A stretch of DNA of 64,000 bases from Rhodobacter sp. (lineage in GTDB: Bacteria; Pseudomonadota; Alphaproteobacteria; Rhodobacterales; Rhodobacteraceae), in contig JASJDP010000026.1 of the NCBI GenBank assembly GCA_030065095.1, positions 1 through 64,000 of the forward strand. The letters are read 5' to 3'. This document shows, one piece after another, positions 34,918 through 44,740 of the stretch (positions are counted from its first letter, which is position 1; the number at the start of each line of letters is the position of its first letter). The translations under genes were made by a program, and so were the position numbers. The notes under the pieces are model-generated. The model worked only from the letters and a program-made list of their open reading frames with translations. It searched no databases and was not told the origin of the DNA.

Positions 34918-35956
34918 ACCGGTCGCCAAACCGACCGTTGCCCGTGCGCTCGGCTTTCCTGTCGCCGCGCTAGCGCTGTCGGTGGTGGTGGCGTCGTTGC
35001 TCGTGCTCCTAGCAGGCGCCAATCCTTTCGCCACGCTGGGGCTGATCCTGAAAGGGGCAGCGGGGTCTCAGTTCGCCGCGCTCGAGACCCTGAACCGGGC
35101 CACGCCTCTGATCTTCACAGGCCTCGCCGTAGCCGTCGCCTTTCGCGCGAAACTCTGGAACATCGGGGCAGAGGCGCAGCTCTACATGGGCGCGCTTTTG
35201 ACCGTGGTGTTCGGCACGTCGGCCCTCGGACTGCCCGGACCGCAACCGCTGATCCTGATCGGCCTGGCCGCGATGATCGGGGGCGCGCTGATCCTGCTTG
35301 GCCCGGTGATCCTAAAGACCCGGTTCGGCGTCGATGAGGTGGTCACGACGCTGCTGCTCAACTTCATCATGCTGCTTTTCATCTCCCTTCTCTTGGAAGG
35401 ACCGCTGAAGGACCCGATGGGGATGGGTTGGCCGAAATCGCCTCGGCTCGACCCCGACGCACGCCTGCCAAGGATCGTAGACGGGCTGCGTCTGCACTGG
35501 GGCTTTGCGCTGGCGCTGATTTGCGCCGCGGTGGTTTGGGTGATTGAGACCCGGACCACTCTCGGATACGAAATCCGAGCCGTGGGCCAGAACCCACGCG
35601 CGGCCCGGTTCGCGGGCATCCCCGTCAATCTCGTGCTTTTGAAGACCGCGCTGCTGTCGGGCGGGCTGGCAGCTCTGGCGGGCTTCTCCGAAGTCGCGGG
35701 TCTCAAGGGATCGCTCACGCTCGATCTGAGCCCGGGATTTGGCTACACCGGGATCGTCGTCGCCATGCTCGCGCTTCTGCACCCCCTTGGCGTCGTGGTC
35801 TCTGCGATCTTCGTGGCCGGCGTCTTTGTCGGCGCCGACAGCATGAGCCGCGCCGCCGGCGTCCCCACGTATATCGCCGACATCCTGCTGGCGACTGCGC
35901 TCCTCTTCATGGTCCTCGCCATCCTGCTCACGCGGTTCCGGATCGTGAGGGGCTGA
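34907..35956 (+). CDS. ABC transporter permease, nucleoside-type (subunit 1)
   Basis: The 349-residue inner-membrane protein of the BMP-type importer contains the family segment LWNIGAEAQLYMGALL (about residues 83-98) and GQNPRAARFAGIP in the coupling region. I choose GTG 34907 because a GGAAGGA site lies seven bases upstream. An ATG at 34874 would overlap the ATPase gene further. It overlaps the upstream gene by 11 bases and the next permease by one base. Confidence 0.9.
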   Translation: MRLEPVAKPTVARALGFPVAALALSVVVASLLVLLAGANPFATLGLILKGAAGSQFAALETLNRATPLIFTGLAVAVAFRAKLWNIGAEAQLYMGALLTVVFGTSALGLPGPQPLILIGLAAMIGGALILLGPVILKTRFGVDEVVTTLLLNFIMLLFISLLLEGPLKDPMGMGWPKSPRLDPDARLPRIVDGLRLHWGFALALICAAVVWVIETRTTLGYEIRAVGQNPRAARFAGIPVNLVLLKTALLSGGLAALAGFSEVAGLKGSLTLDLSPGFGYTGIVVAMLALLHPLGVVVSAIFVAGVFVGADSMSRAAGVPTYIADILLATALLFMVLAILLTRFRIVRG

Positions 35957-36900
35957 TGGAAATCTTCGAAATTCTCCTCTCTGCCAGCTTTTGGGCCGCC
36001 GCCGTGCGCATTGCCTCGCCCCTGATCTTTGCGAGCATGGGCGAGTTGATCTGCGAACGTGCCGGAGTGCTGAACCTCGGGATCGAGGGGATCATGGTGG
36101 TCGGTGCCTTTGCCGGATGGATGGCAGTCTACGCAGGCACCGGGCTCTGGGTTGGTGTCGGCGTCGCGATGGCCGCGGGCATGCTTTTCGGGCTTTTGCA
36201 TGCGACGCTGACGGTGCCCTTCGGGCTGTCCCAGCACGTCGTGGGCCTGGGCATCACGCTCTTGGCCACATCAGCCGCCTATTATGCGTATCGCCTGGCC
36301 CTGCCAGAGGTCACGAGCCCCCCGCGGATCATCCCCTTCCAACTCTACGAGGTGCCGCTCCTGTCCCAGATCCCCATTCTGGGCCAGGCGCTGTTTAATC
36401 AGACCCCGCTGACCTACCTGGCCTTTGCCGTCGTGGGGGTCACGGCTTTCGTGCTTTACCGGACGCCCCTCGGGCTGGCTCTGCGCGCGGCAGGAGAAAA
36501 CCCGTCTGCTGTGGAGGCTCAGGGCCTGTCGGTCACAGCCCTTAGAATGGGCGCCGTCATCGTCGGATCGGGGCTGATGGCCGTCGGCGGTGCTTTTCTG
36601 ACCATGTCGGCCTTCGACAGCTTCTTTTTTGAGATGGTCAATGGGCGTGGCTGGATCTGCATCGCTCTGGTCGTCTTCGGCGCCTGGCGGCCGGGCAAAG
36701 CGCTCTTGGGTGCGCTTCTCTTTGCCGCCTTCGACGCCCTGCAGATCCGCTTGCAGCAAACCGGACTTGGGATGCTGGTGCCTTACCAGGTCTTCCTGAT
36801 GATCCCCTACATCCTGTCGATTCTGGCACTGATCCTGATGTCGCGGCGGGCCGAGGTGCCCGCTGCCCTCATGGTGCCCTACAACCGCGGAGAACGCTGA
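35956..36900 (+). CDS. ABC transporter permease, nucleoside-type (subunit 2)
   Basis: The 314-residue permease pairs with the preceding one. Typical segments are RIASPLIFASMGELICERAG (residues 17-36), the start of the family pattern, then VLNLGIEGIMVVGAFAGW and AAGENPSAVEAQGLSV in the coupling loop. About nine hydrophobic helices are predicted. It overlaps both neighbours by one base. Confidence 0.92.
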   Translation: MEIFEILLSASFWAAAVRIASPLIFASMGELICERAGVLNLGIEGIMVVGAFAGWMAVYAGTGLWVGVGVAMAAGMLFGLLHATLTVPFGLSQHVVGLGITLLATSAAYYAYRLALPEVTSPPRIIPFQLYEVPLLSQIPILGQALFNQTPLTYLAFAVVGVTAFVLYRTPLGLALRAAGENPSAVEAQGLSVTALRMGAVIVGSGLMAVGGAFLTMSAFDSFFFEMVNGRGWICIALVVFGAWRPGKALLGALLFAAFDALQIRLQQTGLGMLVPYQVFLMIPYILSILALILMSRRAEVPAALMVPYNRGER

Positions 36901-38189
36901 TGCCTGGCTTCGATATCCTTGTGACAGGCGGAACCCTTCCGGACGGAACAACCGCCGATATCGGCATCACGGGCGACCGGATTACCGCGATGGGACGCCT
37001 GGACGGCGCCGAGGCCGGTACGGTCATCGATGCCACAGGCGACCTCGTCTCACCGCCTTTCGTCGATCCACATTTCCACATGGACGCGACGCTCAGCTAC
37101 GGCACGCCGCGGATCAACGCTTCGGGCACGCTGCTGGAAGGGATCGGGCTCTGGGGAGAACTCAAGCAACTGGTCACGGTCGACGATATGGTGGCCCGGG
37201 CGCTCTCCTACTGCGACTGGGCCGTGTCCATGGGTCTGCTCGCGATCCGCAGCCACGTGGACACTTGCGATGATAGCCTCAAAGGCGTCGAAGCCCTGCT
37301 CCATGTGCGCGAGGCCGTACGACCTTATCTGGATTTGCAGCTTGTGGCCTTTCCGCAAGATGGGCTGCTGCGCGATCCCACGGCCCACGCAAACACCTTG
37401 CGGGCGCTGGACATGGGGGTCGATGTGGTGGGCGGCATCCCCCATTTCGAGCGCACGATGGCCGACGGCGCCGAGAGCGTGCGCATCCTCTGCCAGATCG
37501 CCGCCGATCGTGGGCTGCCGGTGGACATGCATTGCGACGAAACGGACGACCCCAACTCACGGCATATCGAAAGCCTGGCATACGAGACCCAGCGGCTCGG
37601 CTTGCAGGGGCGCGTGGCGGGATCGCACCTGACCTCCATGCACTCCATGGACAATTACTACGTCTCCAAGCTGATCCCACTGATTGCAGAGGCCGAGATC
37701 AGCGCCATCCCCAACCCCCTAATCAACATCATGCTCCAGGGCCGGCACGATACCTACCCAAAACGCCGCGGGCTAACCCGGGTGAAAGAGATGCAGACCG
37801 CCGGCATCCGCGTTGGCTGGGGGCAGGATTGTGTGCGCGATCCGTGGTATTCGCTCGGCACCGCCGACATGCTGGACGTGGCCTTCATGGGGCTACACGT
37901 GGCGCAGATGTCCTCCCCGGAAGAGATGCGGCGATGCTTCGACATGGTGACGGTCGAGAACGCCGCAATCCTCGGCCTGACAGACTATGGCCTCCAAAAG
38001 GACGCCCTGGCCTCGCTGGTGGTTCTGGATGCCGGGGATCCAATCGAAGCCGTGCGCCTAAGGCCGGATCGGCTGGTGGTGATCTCGAAGGGAAACGTGG
38101 TCTCTCGGCAGGGACGCAATGATAGCCGCCTGACACTTCCTGATCGGCCCCAAAACGTCAGTAGGCGACACAGCGTTCTAACTACCTGA
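36900..38189 (+). CDS. Cytosine deaminase-like amidohydrolase
   Basis: The 429-residue protein is close to CodA-type cytosine deaminases and related deaminases. It has the metal motif DPHFHMDATLSYG (H60 and H62 region), MGLLAIRSHVDTCDD, VDMHCDETDDPNSRH with a metal His and catalytic Glu, GSHLTSMHSMD and VGWGQDCVRDPW with the late Asp. It removes amino groups from cytosine or a similar base. Co-translation with the BMP importer indicates that the imported compound is its substrate. The last 25 residues look less conserved. Cytosine itself is not proved. Confidence 0.85.
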   Translation: MPGFDILVTGGTLPDGTTADIGITGDRITAMGRLDGAEAGTVIDATGDLVSPPFVDPHFHMDATLSYGTPRINASGTLLEGIGLWGELKQLVTVDDMVARALSYCDWAVSMGLLAIRSHVDTCDDSLKGVEALLHVREAVRPYLDLQLVAFPQDGLLRDPTAHANTLRALDMGVDVVGGIPHFERTMADGAESVRILCQIAADRGLPVDMHCDETDDPNSRHIESLAYETQRLGLQGRVAGSHLTSMHSMDNYYVSKLIPLIAEAEISAIPNPLINIMLQGRHDTYPKRRGLTRVKEMQTAGIRVGWGQDCVRDPWYSLGTADMLDVAFMGLHVAQMSSPEEMRRCFDMVTVENAAILGLTDYGLQKDALASLVVLDAGDPIEAVRLRPDRLVVISKGNVVSRQGRNDSRLTLPDRPQNVSRRHSVLTT

Positions 38190-38724
38190 AGAGACAAATC
38201 CCTGATCAGAACCCGCTCGTTCCATAGTCGACCGCGTGTTCCAAGCTATGGCGCCCGCCCGCGGACGAACTCGCGTTGCCTGCCGCGACGCTTCTTTCAA
38301 GACACCGTCGGGGTTCGCCCTATAGCTGCCCGACCGCACCATCTGCGCGGCGATGAGACGGAACTCGTTTTCGGGAGGCGTTCGGAACGCCTCTGATCGC
38401 TGCAGAATGTCGTGTACCGCGGCGCGGGTTAGCTCAATCGTTTCGTCGTCAGGCGAATACTATGCCCCGATCCTGCTAGCCAGGGTAAGTTCCGTACCCT
38501 TCGGATCGGCCAGACGCGACGCAGCAATCCCGCCGATGCTGCGTGCGTCTGAACCGGACGATCGAGCCCATCCACCTCCAGCGCAGACTCAAGTGGTTAG
38601 GCGGGGATCCACCAATCGGCTTCTGAAAGCTGACCTACAGCGCTTTGCCCTGGGAGGTCTGCCCAGAGCCCAAAGGGATCAATCGTCTTTTACAGCGAAC
38701 GCCATCCGGTCGCATTGGCGTCGT
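38190..38724. other. Gene-free spacer between convergent genes
   Basis: 535 bases separate the deaminase gene from the 3' end of the NCS2 permease. The long plus-strand open frame here is the antisense of the permease. I saw no remnant or repeat. Confidence 0.45.
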
Positions 38725-40104
38725 TCAGTCGCCTGCCAACTCCTCGGTCGCATCGGCGGCCAACCCCTCCGGCAGGATGAGGTTCAGCACAATGGCGATC
38801 AGTGCTGCGGGCAAGATGCCCGAGGTTGCCAGCACCTTCAGTGTGTCCGGCACGTGCTGCAATGCGTCGGGCTCAAGCTGAAGACCCAGACCCAGCGAAA
38901 GGGCGATTGCAAAGATCACCATGTTGCGACGGTTCCAAACCACGTCAGACAGCATCGAGACGCCCGCGGCGACCACCATGCCGAACATGACGATCACGCC
39001 GCCGCCGAGGACCTCGATCGGTACGGTGGAAATGATGGCTCCAACCTTCGGGACAAGGCCACAGAAAATCAGAAAAACCGCTCCGATGGTCACGACATGG
39101 CGGCTCATGACGCCGGTCATGGCGATCAGTCCGACATTTTGACTGAACGACGTATTGGGCAGCGCGCCGAACAGACCAGATATCGCCGTACCGGAGCCAT
39201 CGGCAAAGGTTGCGCCCTGGATTTCCTTGTCGGTGGCCTCACGCCCGGCGCCGCCCTTCGCGATCCCGGAAACATCGCCAACTGTCTCGACTGCGGAGAC
39301 AAAGGCCATCAGACAGAAGCCGACGATGGCAGCAATCGAGAACTCAATGCCGAAATGGAGCGGGTTTGGAAGCGCGACGTTTGCGGCTCGCCCGACATTG
39401 CCGAAGTCCACCATGCCAATGGCGTAGGCCACTGCATAACCTGCCAGCAGGCCGATAAGGACAGCCGAAACCGAAAGCATTCCGCGGGCAAAGAACTTCA
39501 TGCCGAGCGTGACGAGGATGACCACCCCTGCCACCGACCAGTTTTGGAGCGAGCCATATTCTTCGGTGCCAATCGCAGGAACACCTCCGGCGGCATACTG
39601 GATGCCGACCCTTACCAGGGCCAGTCCGATCATTGTGACGACGAGACCGGTGACCAGTGCCGGCAAAGCAAAGCGCAACTTGCCGATGACGAAGCCAAGA
39701 GAAGCATGGAACAGCCCGCCAATGACAACTCCCCCCATCAGAACCGAGATCGCTTCGACTCCCTTTCCGGCGACAAGCGGGATCATGATTGGGATGAAGG
39801 CGAACGACGTACCTTGAACAATCGGCAGGCGTGCGCCGATCGGGCCAATCCCGATGGTCTGGATCAGGGTCGCTACGCCCGCAAAGAACATCGACATTTG
39901 GATCATGTAGATCATATGCGGAAAGTCGGGGCTGTCTGAGCCAAAGCCAAAACCCGCCGCCCCGCACACAATGATTGCAGGCGTTACGTTGGATACGAAC
40001 ATTGCAAGGACGTGTTGGATCCCCAAGGGAACAGCCTTTACCAGCGGTGGGGTGTAGTTGGGATCGCGGAGTTGCTCCGGTGTTCCGATGCTTCGATCAG
40101 CCAT
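38725..40104 (-). CDS. NCS2 family nucleobase:cation symporter (uracil/xanthine permease)
   Basis: The 459-residue protein has the NCS2 pattern: PLVKAVPLGIQHVLAMFVSN (residues 20-39) at the first helix, VQGTSFAFIP in the third and TSFSQNVGLIAMTGV, containing the QNxG signature, around residues 312-326. Twelve to fourteen helices are predicted. It imports uracil, xanthine or a related purine by proton symport. The ATG at 40104 lies behind an AGGAGG site. It probably supplements the nucleobase importer and deaminase system on the other strand. Confidence 0.92.
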   Translation of the reverse strand: MADRSIGTPEQLRDPNYTPPLVKAVPLGIQHVLAMFVSNVTPAIIVCGAAGFGFGSDSPDFPHMIYMIQMSMFFAGVATLIQTIGIGPIGARLPIVQGTSFAFIPIMIPLVAGKGVEAISVLMGGVVIGGLFHASLGFVIGKLRFALPALVTGLVVTMIGLALVRVGIQYAAGGVPAIGTEEYGSLQNWSVAGVVILVTLGMKFFARGMLSVSAVLIGLLAGYAVAYAIGMVDFGNVGRAANVALPNPLHFGIEFSIAAIVGFCLMAFVSAVETVGDVSGIAKGGAGREATDKEIQGATFADGSGTAISGLFGALPNTSFSQNVGLIAMTGVMSRHVVTIGAVFLIFCGLVPKVGAIISTVPIEVLGGGVIVMFGMVVAAGVSMLSDVVWNRRNMVIFAIALSLGLGLQLEPDALQHVPDTLKVLATSGILPAALIAIVLNLILPEGLAADATEELAGD

Positions 40105-40471
40105 GTAGGTGTCCTCCTGGTCGACCGTTAACATTTGGAACGGCAGCGACAAAGACCGTTTGCCCGAACCTTCGACCCGGAATCTTTGGGTCCTCCCGTC
40201 GGCCCGTCGACCGTGCAAGCGTCTGCCCAGAGCCCTCGGCGGATGACCTATGTAAGATGGATTTGAACCCGAGCAGGATGGCCGCGCCAGTCATGAAACC
40301 ACCGCCCAATCGCTCGATCCAGACCCGGGCGGTTCCGTTGAGACGGGCAGCTATCCAACCAGCGCTAAACCCGTAAGGACCTGACAGGTTTGCGCGAGCT
40401 CAACATCGCTGGGCGAACGTCGCAGACTTGCAGCCATAGTCCAGGCTATCGCAGCAAAGCTCGTACAACAG
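40105..40471. other. Gene-free spacer
   Basis: 367 bases between two minus-strand genes. It should contain the permease promoter, but no convincing hexamers or dyads were seen. Confidence 0.4.
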
Positions 40472-41485
40472 CTACGACTTTTCAATCGGTTTGCTTCTGA
40501 AGCGGAAAACCGTTTCCGGTTCCGCACGCTTACACGCGATTGGTGGAAGTCCGCGCGAAATCTGACCCAGATCCTCCAGCACAAGGGCCCCGATCTGATG
40601 CAACGCCTGGACAAGCGCTCCGGCTCTGTGCGCCGAGAGCAGGATGCCCGGATTTGAACGGATCGGATCGTCGGACGTGACGGGTTCGACGGGGAAGACG
40701 TCTGTCGCGACGCGAATACGGCCCTTGCCGGCAAGTTCGCGTAGTGCATCGAAGTCGGCGATTGCCGCCCGGCTCAGCAGTACGAGCATTGCGCCGGGCT
40801 GCATGAGCTGCAACGCGGTCCGGTCGAGCAGGTGCGCATTCTCAGTCGTGATGGCGGCGACAACGAAGACCAGCCGGCTTTGGGACAGGACGTCCTCGAG
40901 GGATGCGGGGATCACACCCGTACGCGCGAGCGCCCCGTCGGGCAGCCAGGGGTCGTGCACCCGGATTGTGGCCCTGAACCCGGCAAGAAGCGGAAACAGC
41001 GCGCGGCCCAGATCGCCAAAGCCGACAAAGCCGATGTCCGATCCGGTCAGAAGTTCGGCATCGGCGTTACCTTCAAGCCCGTACATCTCCTTTCCCGCGA
41101 CAAAGTCCGAGTGCGCAGAGTGGATGCCCCTGGCCAGCGACAAGGCCATACCAAGACCGATTTCGGCCACGGGCACTGCGAAAACCGAGCTTGGGGCCAG
41201 AACGTGGATACTTCGCTGGAAGCAGGCCGCATAATCGATATTCGGCAAGAAGTTCGTTTCCACATTGAAGATCGCCTTCAGGTCTGGCGCCAGATCCAGG
41301 CGGGCGCGATCCATCGGCTGCTGGCCTATCAGCACCTCGGCGCCCGGCAGGTGCTCGTTGTAGAATGCGTCGCGGTCGCCGCCCTCATAGGAAACCACGC
41401 CATAGTCGGAACGGAAGCGGGCCAGGTCGTCGGTCGAGAAAATTTCGTCGGTCTGACGTGGTTCTGGATCGTACAGGATCTTCAT
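40472..41485 (-). CDS. D-2-hydroxyacid dehydrogenase (NAD-dependent, SerA-like)
   Basis: The 337-residue protein has the family's cofactor motif GFVGFGDLGRALFPLLAGF (about residues 152-170; GxGxxG present). It continues with HDPWLPDGAL and a late ATDVFPVEPV segment containing the catalytic Glu region, with His in LLSAHRAG. It belongs to the phosphoglycerate dehydrogenase-like group. The substrate is unknown. Divergent transcription from a sugar-type ABC importer suggests it acts on the imported compound or its oxidation product. Confidence 0.87.
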   Translation of the reverse strand: MKILYDPEPRQTDEIFSTDDLARFRSDYGVVSYEGGDRDAFYNEHLPGAEVLIGQQPMDRARLDLAPDLKAIFNVETNFLPNIDYAACFQRSIHVLAPSSVFAVPVAEIGLGMALSLARGIHSAHSDFVAGKEMYGLEGNADAELLTGSDIGFVGFGDLGRALFPLLAGFRATIRVHDPWLPDGALARTGVIPASLEDVLSQSRLVFVVAAITTENAHLLDRTALQLMQPGAMLVLLSRAAIADFDALRELAGKGRIRVATDVFPVEPVTSDDPIRSNPGILLSAHRAGALVQALHQIGALVLEDLGQISRGLPPIACKRAEPETVFRFRSKPIEKS

Positions 41486-41674
41486 CGCATACTCCGGGCT
41501 ACAAAATTGTTTACTGAGTTAAGCGGCCTTCCTAGCATGCTGGCAAGGTCTGGCTGCTTCGGCGGACCGGCCCGCTGCTTGGTGGCTCTGCGTGCCCCGC
41601 CTGGCAGACCAGTCAATTGCGCCAAGAAAAAGAAGCGCGGTCCAGGGCACAAACCAACGGAGGAGATCAAGAGA

Positions 41675-42631
41675 ATGAAAAAGTTGTTGTTGACGGCGGC
41701 ACTTAGCCTTCTGGCGCTGCCCGCCAGCGCCGAGACCTATGGCGTGTTGATGAAGACGCTCGCAAACCCGTTCTGGGGAGCGATGGAACTGGGCGTGCGC
41801 GAAGGCGCCGAGGCTGCAGGTGTGGAATATTACCTGCAAGCGGTCGAAAGCGACCAGGCCGCCGAACCACAGCTCAATGTCTGCAACACCATGCTCGAAC
41901 GCCAGCCGGACGCGATGATCACCGCGGCGATCAACTCGACGATCCTGCTGCCGTGCCTGAAGCGCGCCAATGACATGGGCATTCCGGTCGTCGATCTCGA
42001 CGGCAATCTCGACCATAAGATTGCCATGGAAGCGGGCGTCGACATCGCGTTTTCGATCGGCTCGGACAACGTGGCCGCGGGCGCGCAGGGCGCCGAATGG
42101 CTGGTCAGCCAGCTTGGAGCGGACGCCGCCGGTCCAGTTCTGGTGATCGAGGGCCTCAGCGGCAACGTCACCGGCCAGAAGCGCGCCACCGGCTTTGCCG
42201 AAAAGCTTGCCGAACTGGCGCCGGGGCTCGAAGTCGTGGCCTCGTTGCCCGGCGACTGGGACCGCGGCAAGGCGGCCAACATCACCAACGACATCCTGAC
42301 CGCGCATCCCGACCTGGTCGCAGTCTTCGCCGCCAATGACGGCATGGCGCTGGGGTCTATCGAGACGGTCTATGCCGCGGGCCTTCAGGACCAGGTTGTC
42401 GTGATCGGCGTCGACGGCAACTCGGACGCAGTGAAATCGATCAAGGCCGGGCGGCTCAACGCAAGCGTGGCTCAGCTGCCCTATCTCGTCGGCAAGCAGG
42501 CCGTGGAAATGGTCGCCAAGATGAAGATGGGTGAGGAACCCGCAGGCGACTGGATCTACGTACCCACTATGGTGCTGACCAAAGAAGTGCTCGACGCGGG
42601 AACCGAACCGATGCTCGAGTATGTCAAGTAA
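41675..42631 (+). CDS. Sugar ABC transporter substrate-binding protein (periplasmic, LacI-like fold)
   Basis: The 318-residue protein has a signal peptide (MKKLLLTAALSLLALPASA, residues 1-19) and the ribose-binding-type fold: YGVLMKTLANPFWGAMELGV, ITAAINSTILLPCLKRAND and FAANDGMALGSIETVYAAG. The ATG at 41675 follows GGAGGAG. It starts a three-gene importer with one permease and a single-domain ATPase, like fructose/ribitol-type CUT2 systems. Pentose, tetritol or related polyol is possible. Confidence 0.9.
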   Translation: MKKLLLTAALSLLALPASAETYGVLMKTLANPFWGAMELGVREGAEAAGVEYYLQAVESDQAAEPQLNVCNTMLERQPDAMITAAINSTILLPCLKRANDMGIPVVDLDGNLDHKIAMEAGVDIAFSIGSDNVAAGAQGAEWLVSQLGADAAGPVLVIEGLSGNVTGQKRATGFAEKLAELAPGLEVVASLPGDWDRGKAANITNDILTAHPDLVAVFAANDGMALGSIETVYAAGLQDQVVVIGVDGNSDAVKSIKAGRLNASVAQLPYLVGKQAVEMVAKMKMGEEPAGDWIYVPTMVLTKEVLDAGTEPMLEYVK

Positions 42632-43652
42632 CGGAACGGAGGGGCCGGTCGCACCGGCCACCTCCTTCAGATTTGGCTTCGGCGCGGTCGCGCGGGCACT
42701 GGAACGCACCCATGTCCGCGCCGAGTCGCTTTTGGTCTTGGTCGCACTTGCGGCAATCATGGCGGTCTTGTCGCCAGTGACCGGCGATGGCACGCGGGTG
42801 TTTCTGACCGCCAACAATCTTTTTAACATCATACTGGCGTCGGCCACATTCGGCATCCTCGCCATCGGCGCAACCTTCGTGATCAGCGCGGCGGGGATCG
42901 ACCTGTCGCTGGGCTCGGTCCTGGGGCTGGCCTCGGTCACCGGCGCAGCGCTGGTGGTGACGCTGGGATGGCCCTGGTATTTCGCGATCATCGGTTCGCT
43001 GGGCGCAGGTGCGGCGGCGGGTTGGGTCAACGGCTTCATCATCACCCGGGGCCGCGTGCCCGCTTTCATCGTCACGCTCGGCATGTTGGGCATCGCCCGC
43101 GGGCTGGCACTGATCATCTCGAACGGCCGCGGAATCTACGGTCTGCCGGAAGAGATTCTGTTTCTCGGCCAGGCGCGGCCCTGGGGCGTGCCGACGCCGG
43201 TCTTCATCCTGATCGGCGTGGCCCTGATCGCACACTACGTGCTGGCCCATACACCGTTCGGCCACCACACCCTGGCCTTGGGCGACAACGAAAACGCCGC
43301 CCGCGCCACCGGTATCAACGTGCGCAAACAGCGCATGAAGCTCTATACGATCTCTGGCCTGATGGCCGGGATCGCGGGGTTGATCTTCACCGCCCGCGTC
43401 AACACCGGTGACCCAACGGCGGGCCTGACCTACGAACTTCTCGCCATCACCGCGGCAATCATCGGCGGCACGAACCTGTTCGGCGGGCGCGGTTCGATCC
43501 TCGGCACCATGATCGGTGCCTTGATCATGGGGGTCCTTCAGAACGGGCTGAACCTGATGGCGGTGCAGGCCTATTACCAGCAGATGGCCATCGGCGCCGT
43601 CCTGATCGCCGCTGTCTGGCTCGACCAGGTCCGTGCGCAACAGAGGGAATGA
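42621..43652 (+). CDS. Sugar ABC transporter permease (CUT2 type)
   Basis: The 343-residue inner-membrane protein has the RbsC-like signatures FVISAAGIDLSLGSVLGLAS (about residues 88-107) and LGDNENAARATGINVRKQRM in the cytoplasmic coupling loop, with GTNLFGGRGSILGTMIGAL near the end. The gene overlaps the binding-protein gene by 11 bases and the ATPase gene by four. Confidence 0.92.
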   Translation: MSSNGTEGPVAPATSFRFGFGAVARALERTHVRAESLLVLVALAAIMAVLSPVTGDGTRVFLTANNLFNIILASATFGILAIGATFVISAAGIDLSLGSVLGLASVTGAALVVTLGWPWYFAIIGSLGAGAAAGWVNGFIITRGRVPAFIVTLGMLGIARGLALIISNGRGIYGLPEEILFLGQARPWGVPTPVFILIGVALIAHYVLAHTPFGHHTLALGDNENAARATGINVRKQRMKLYTISGLMAGIAGLIFTARVNTGDPTAGLTYELLAITAAIIGGTNLFGGRGSILGTMIGALIMGVLQNGLNLMAVQAYYQQMAIGAVLIAAVWLDQVRAQQRE

Positions 43653-44395
43653 TGGCACTACTGGAGCTCTCTGATCTGGAAAAATCATTTGGCGCCGTGC
43701 AGGTGCTGAACGGTGTCGACCTACAGGTCGATGAAGGCGAGGTCGTGGGGCTTGTTGGCGACAACGGTGCGGGCAAGTCGACGCTGATGAAAGCAGTGAC
43801 CGGCGTCTATCCGGTCGACAACGGCCGCGTGCAGTTCGATGGCGAGGACCTGACGCAGATCGAGCCCGGCACGCGCCGCTCCAAGGGCATCGAGATGATC
43901 TATCAGGACCTCGCGCTTGCCCCGCAACAGGATGTCGCCAACAATATCTTTCTTGGCCGCGAACCCACCAGACGCCTATGGGGCCTGTTCCCGAACTTCG
44001 TCGACAAGGTGAAGATCGACCAGGAGGCGCAGAAAATGGTCGACCGTCTTGGCGTGCATGTGCCAACGATCCACATCCCGGTCGGCATGCTATCCGGCGG
44101 CCAGCAGCAGACCATTGCCATCGCCCGCGCACTCACCTTCCAGCCGAAGCTGGTGATCATGGACGAACCCACCGCAGCGCTGGCCGTGCGCGAGGTGGAA
44201 AGCGTCCTGCAACTCATTCGTCAGATGCGCGACGAGGGCATTGCGATCATCCTGATCAGCCACCGCCTGAACGACGTCTTCGAGGTCTCTAGCCGCATCG
44301 TCGTTCTGCGCCGCGGCAACGTCATCGCCGATCTGCAACGGGATGAGACCGACATGGCCGAGGTCGTCTCCTACATCGTCGGCGCCCATACCTGA
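43649..44395 (+). CDS. Sugar ABC transporter ATP-binding protein (single domain)
   Basis: The 248-residue ATPase has Walker A GDNGAGKST (about residues 35-43), signature LSGGQQQTIAIARAL and Walker B KLVIMDEPTAAL. It has one nucleotide-binding domain, unlike the duplicated RbsA type, so a homodimer should drive the importer (as in FrcA systems). It ends right before an insertion-sequence scar, so any downstream operon gene may have been lost. Confidence 0.92.
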   Translation: MMALLELSDLEKSFGAVQVLNGVDLQVDEGEVVGLVGDNGAGKSTLMKAVTGVYPVDNGRVQFDGEDLTQIEPGTRRSKGIEMIYQDLALAPQQDVANNIFLGREPTRRLWGLFPNFVDKVKIDQEAQKMVDRLGVHVPTIHIPVGMLSGGQQQTIAIARALTFQPKLVIMDEPTAALAVREVESVLQLIRQMRDEGIAIILISHRLNDVFEVSSRIVVLRRGNVIADLQRDETDMAEVVSYIVGAHT

Positions 44396-44466
44396 GAGGA
44401 TCGGAGTTGGCCCAGCTTGGATCGCACTCTCTTGCCTTCACGCCGCTCTGGACGCCTGAAGAGGCC

Positions 44467-44685
44467 GATCTTCTTCAGCCGCGCGTTCTCCTTCTCAAGG
44501 TCGCGGAACTCTGAGAGCTTGGCTCTCCCCATCCCGCCGAACCGGCGGCGTCAGTTGTAGTACGTCGCATCGCTGACACCGACGGCGCGGCACGCGGTTT
44601 GCACGTCGCCGCCTTCCGCAAGCTTCAGTTCGATCTCGCGCAGCAGCTTCAAGATGTCTTCGTCCGAATACCGTTTCCGAGCCAT
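44467..44685 (-). pseudogene. IS3-family transposase OrfA remnant
   Basis: From ATG 44685 the frame reads as IS3 OrfA: MARKRYSDEDILKLLREIEL, GGDVQTACRAVGVSDATYYN, then TGA at 44551-44553 where family members have TGG (Trp). It continues in frame with RRRFGGMG and KLSEFRDLEKENARLKKI to about 44467, where similarity ends. The leucine-zipper end of OrfA and all of OrfB are missing. The element is dead by both a nonsense change and truncation. Confidence 0.85.
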
Positions 44686-44740
44686 CTCCCGTCCCCCTCT
44701 CTCGCCCGCAACATTGGCACAGTTTTAAGGGGTTAAGACA

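Noticed and set aside
38353-39939. A 528-codon plus-strand open frame
   Set aside because: Most of it is the complement of the NCS2 permease. Composition (His, Gln, Asp, Arg) is typical of antisense frames.
41519-43117. A 532-codon minus-strand open frame
   Set aside because: It is antisense to the sugar-binding protein and permease genes, which have clear family motifs and ribosome-binding sites.
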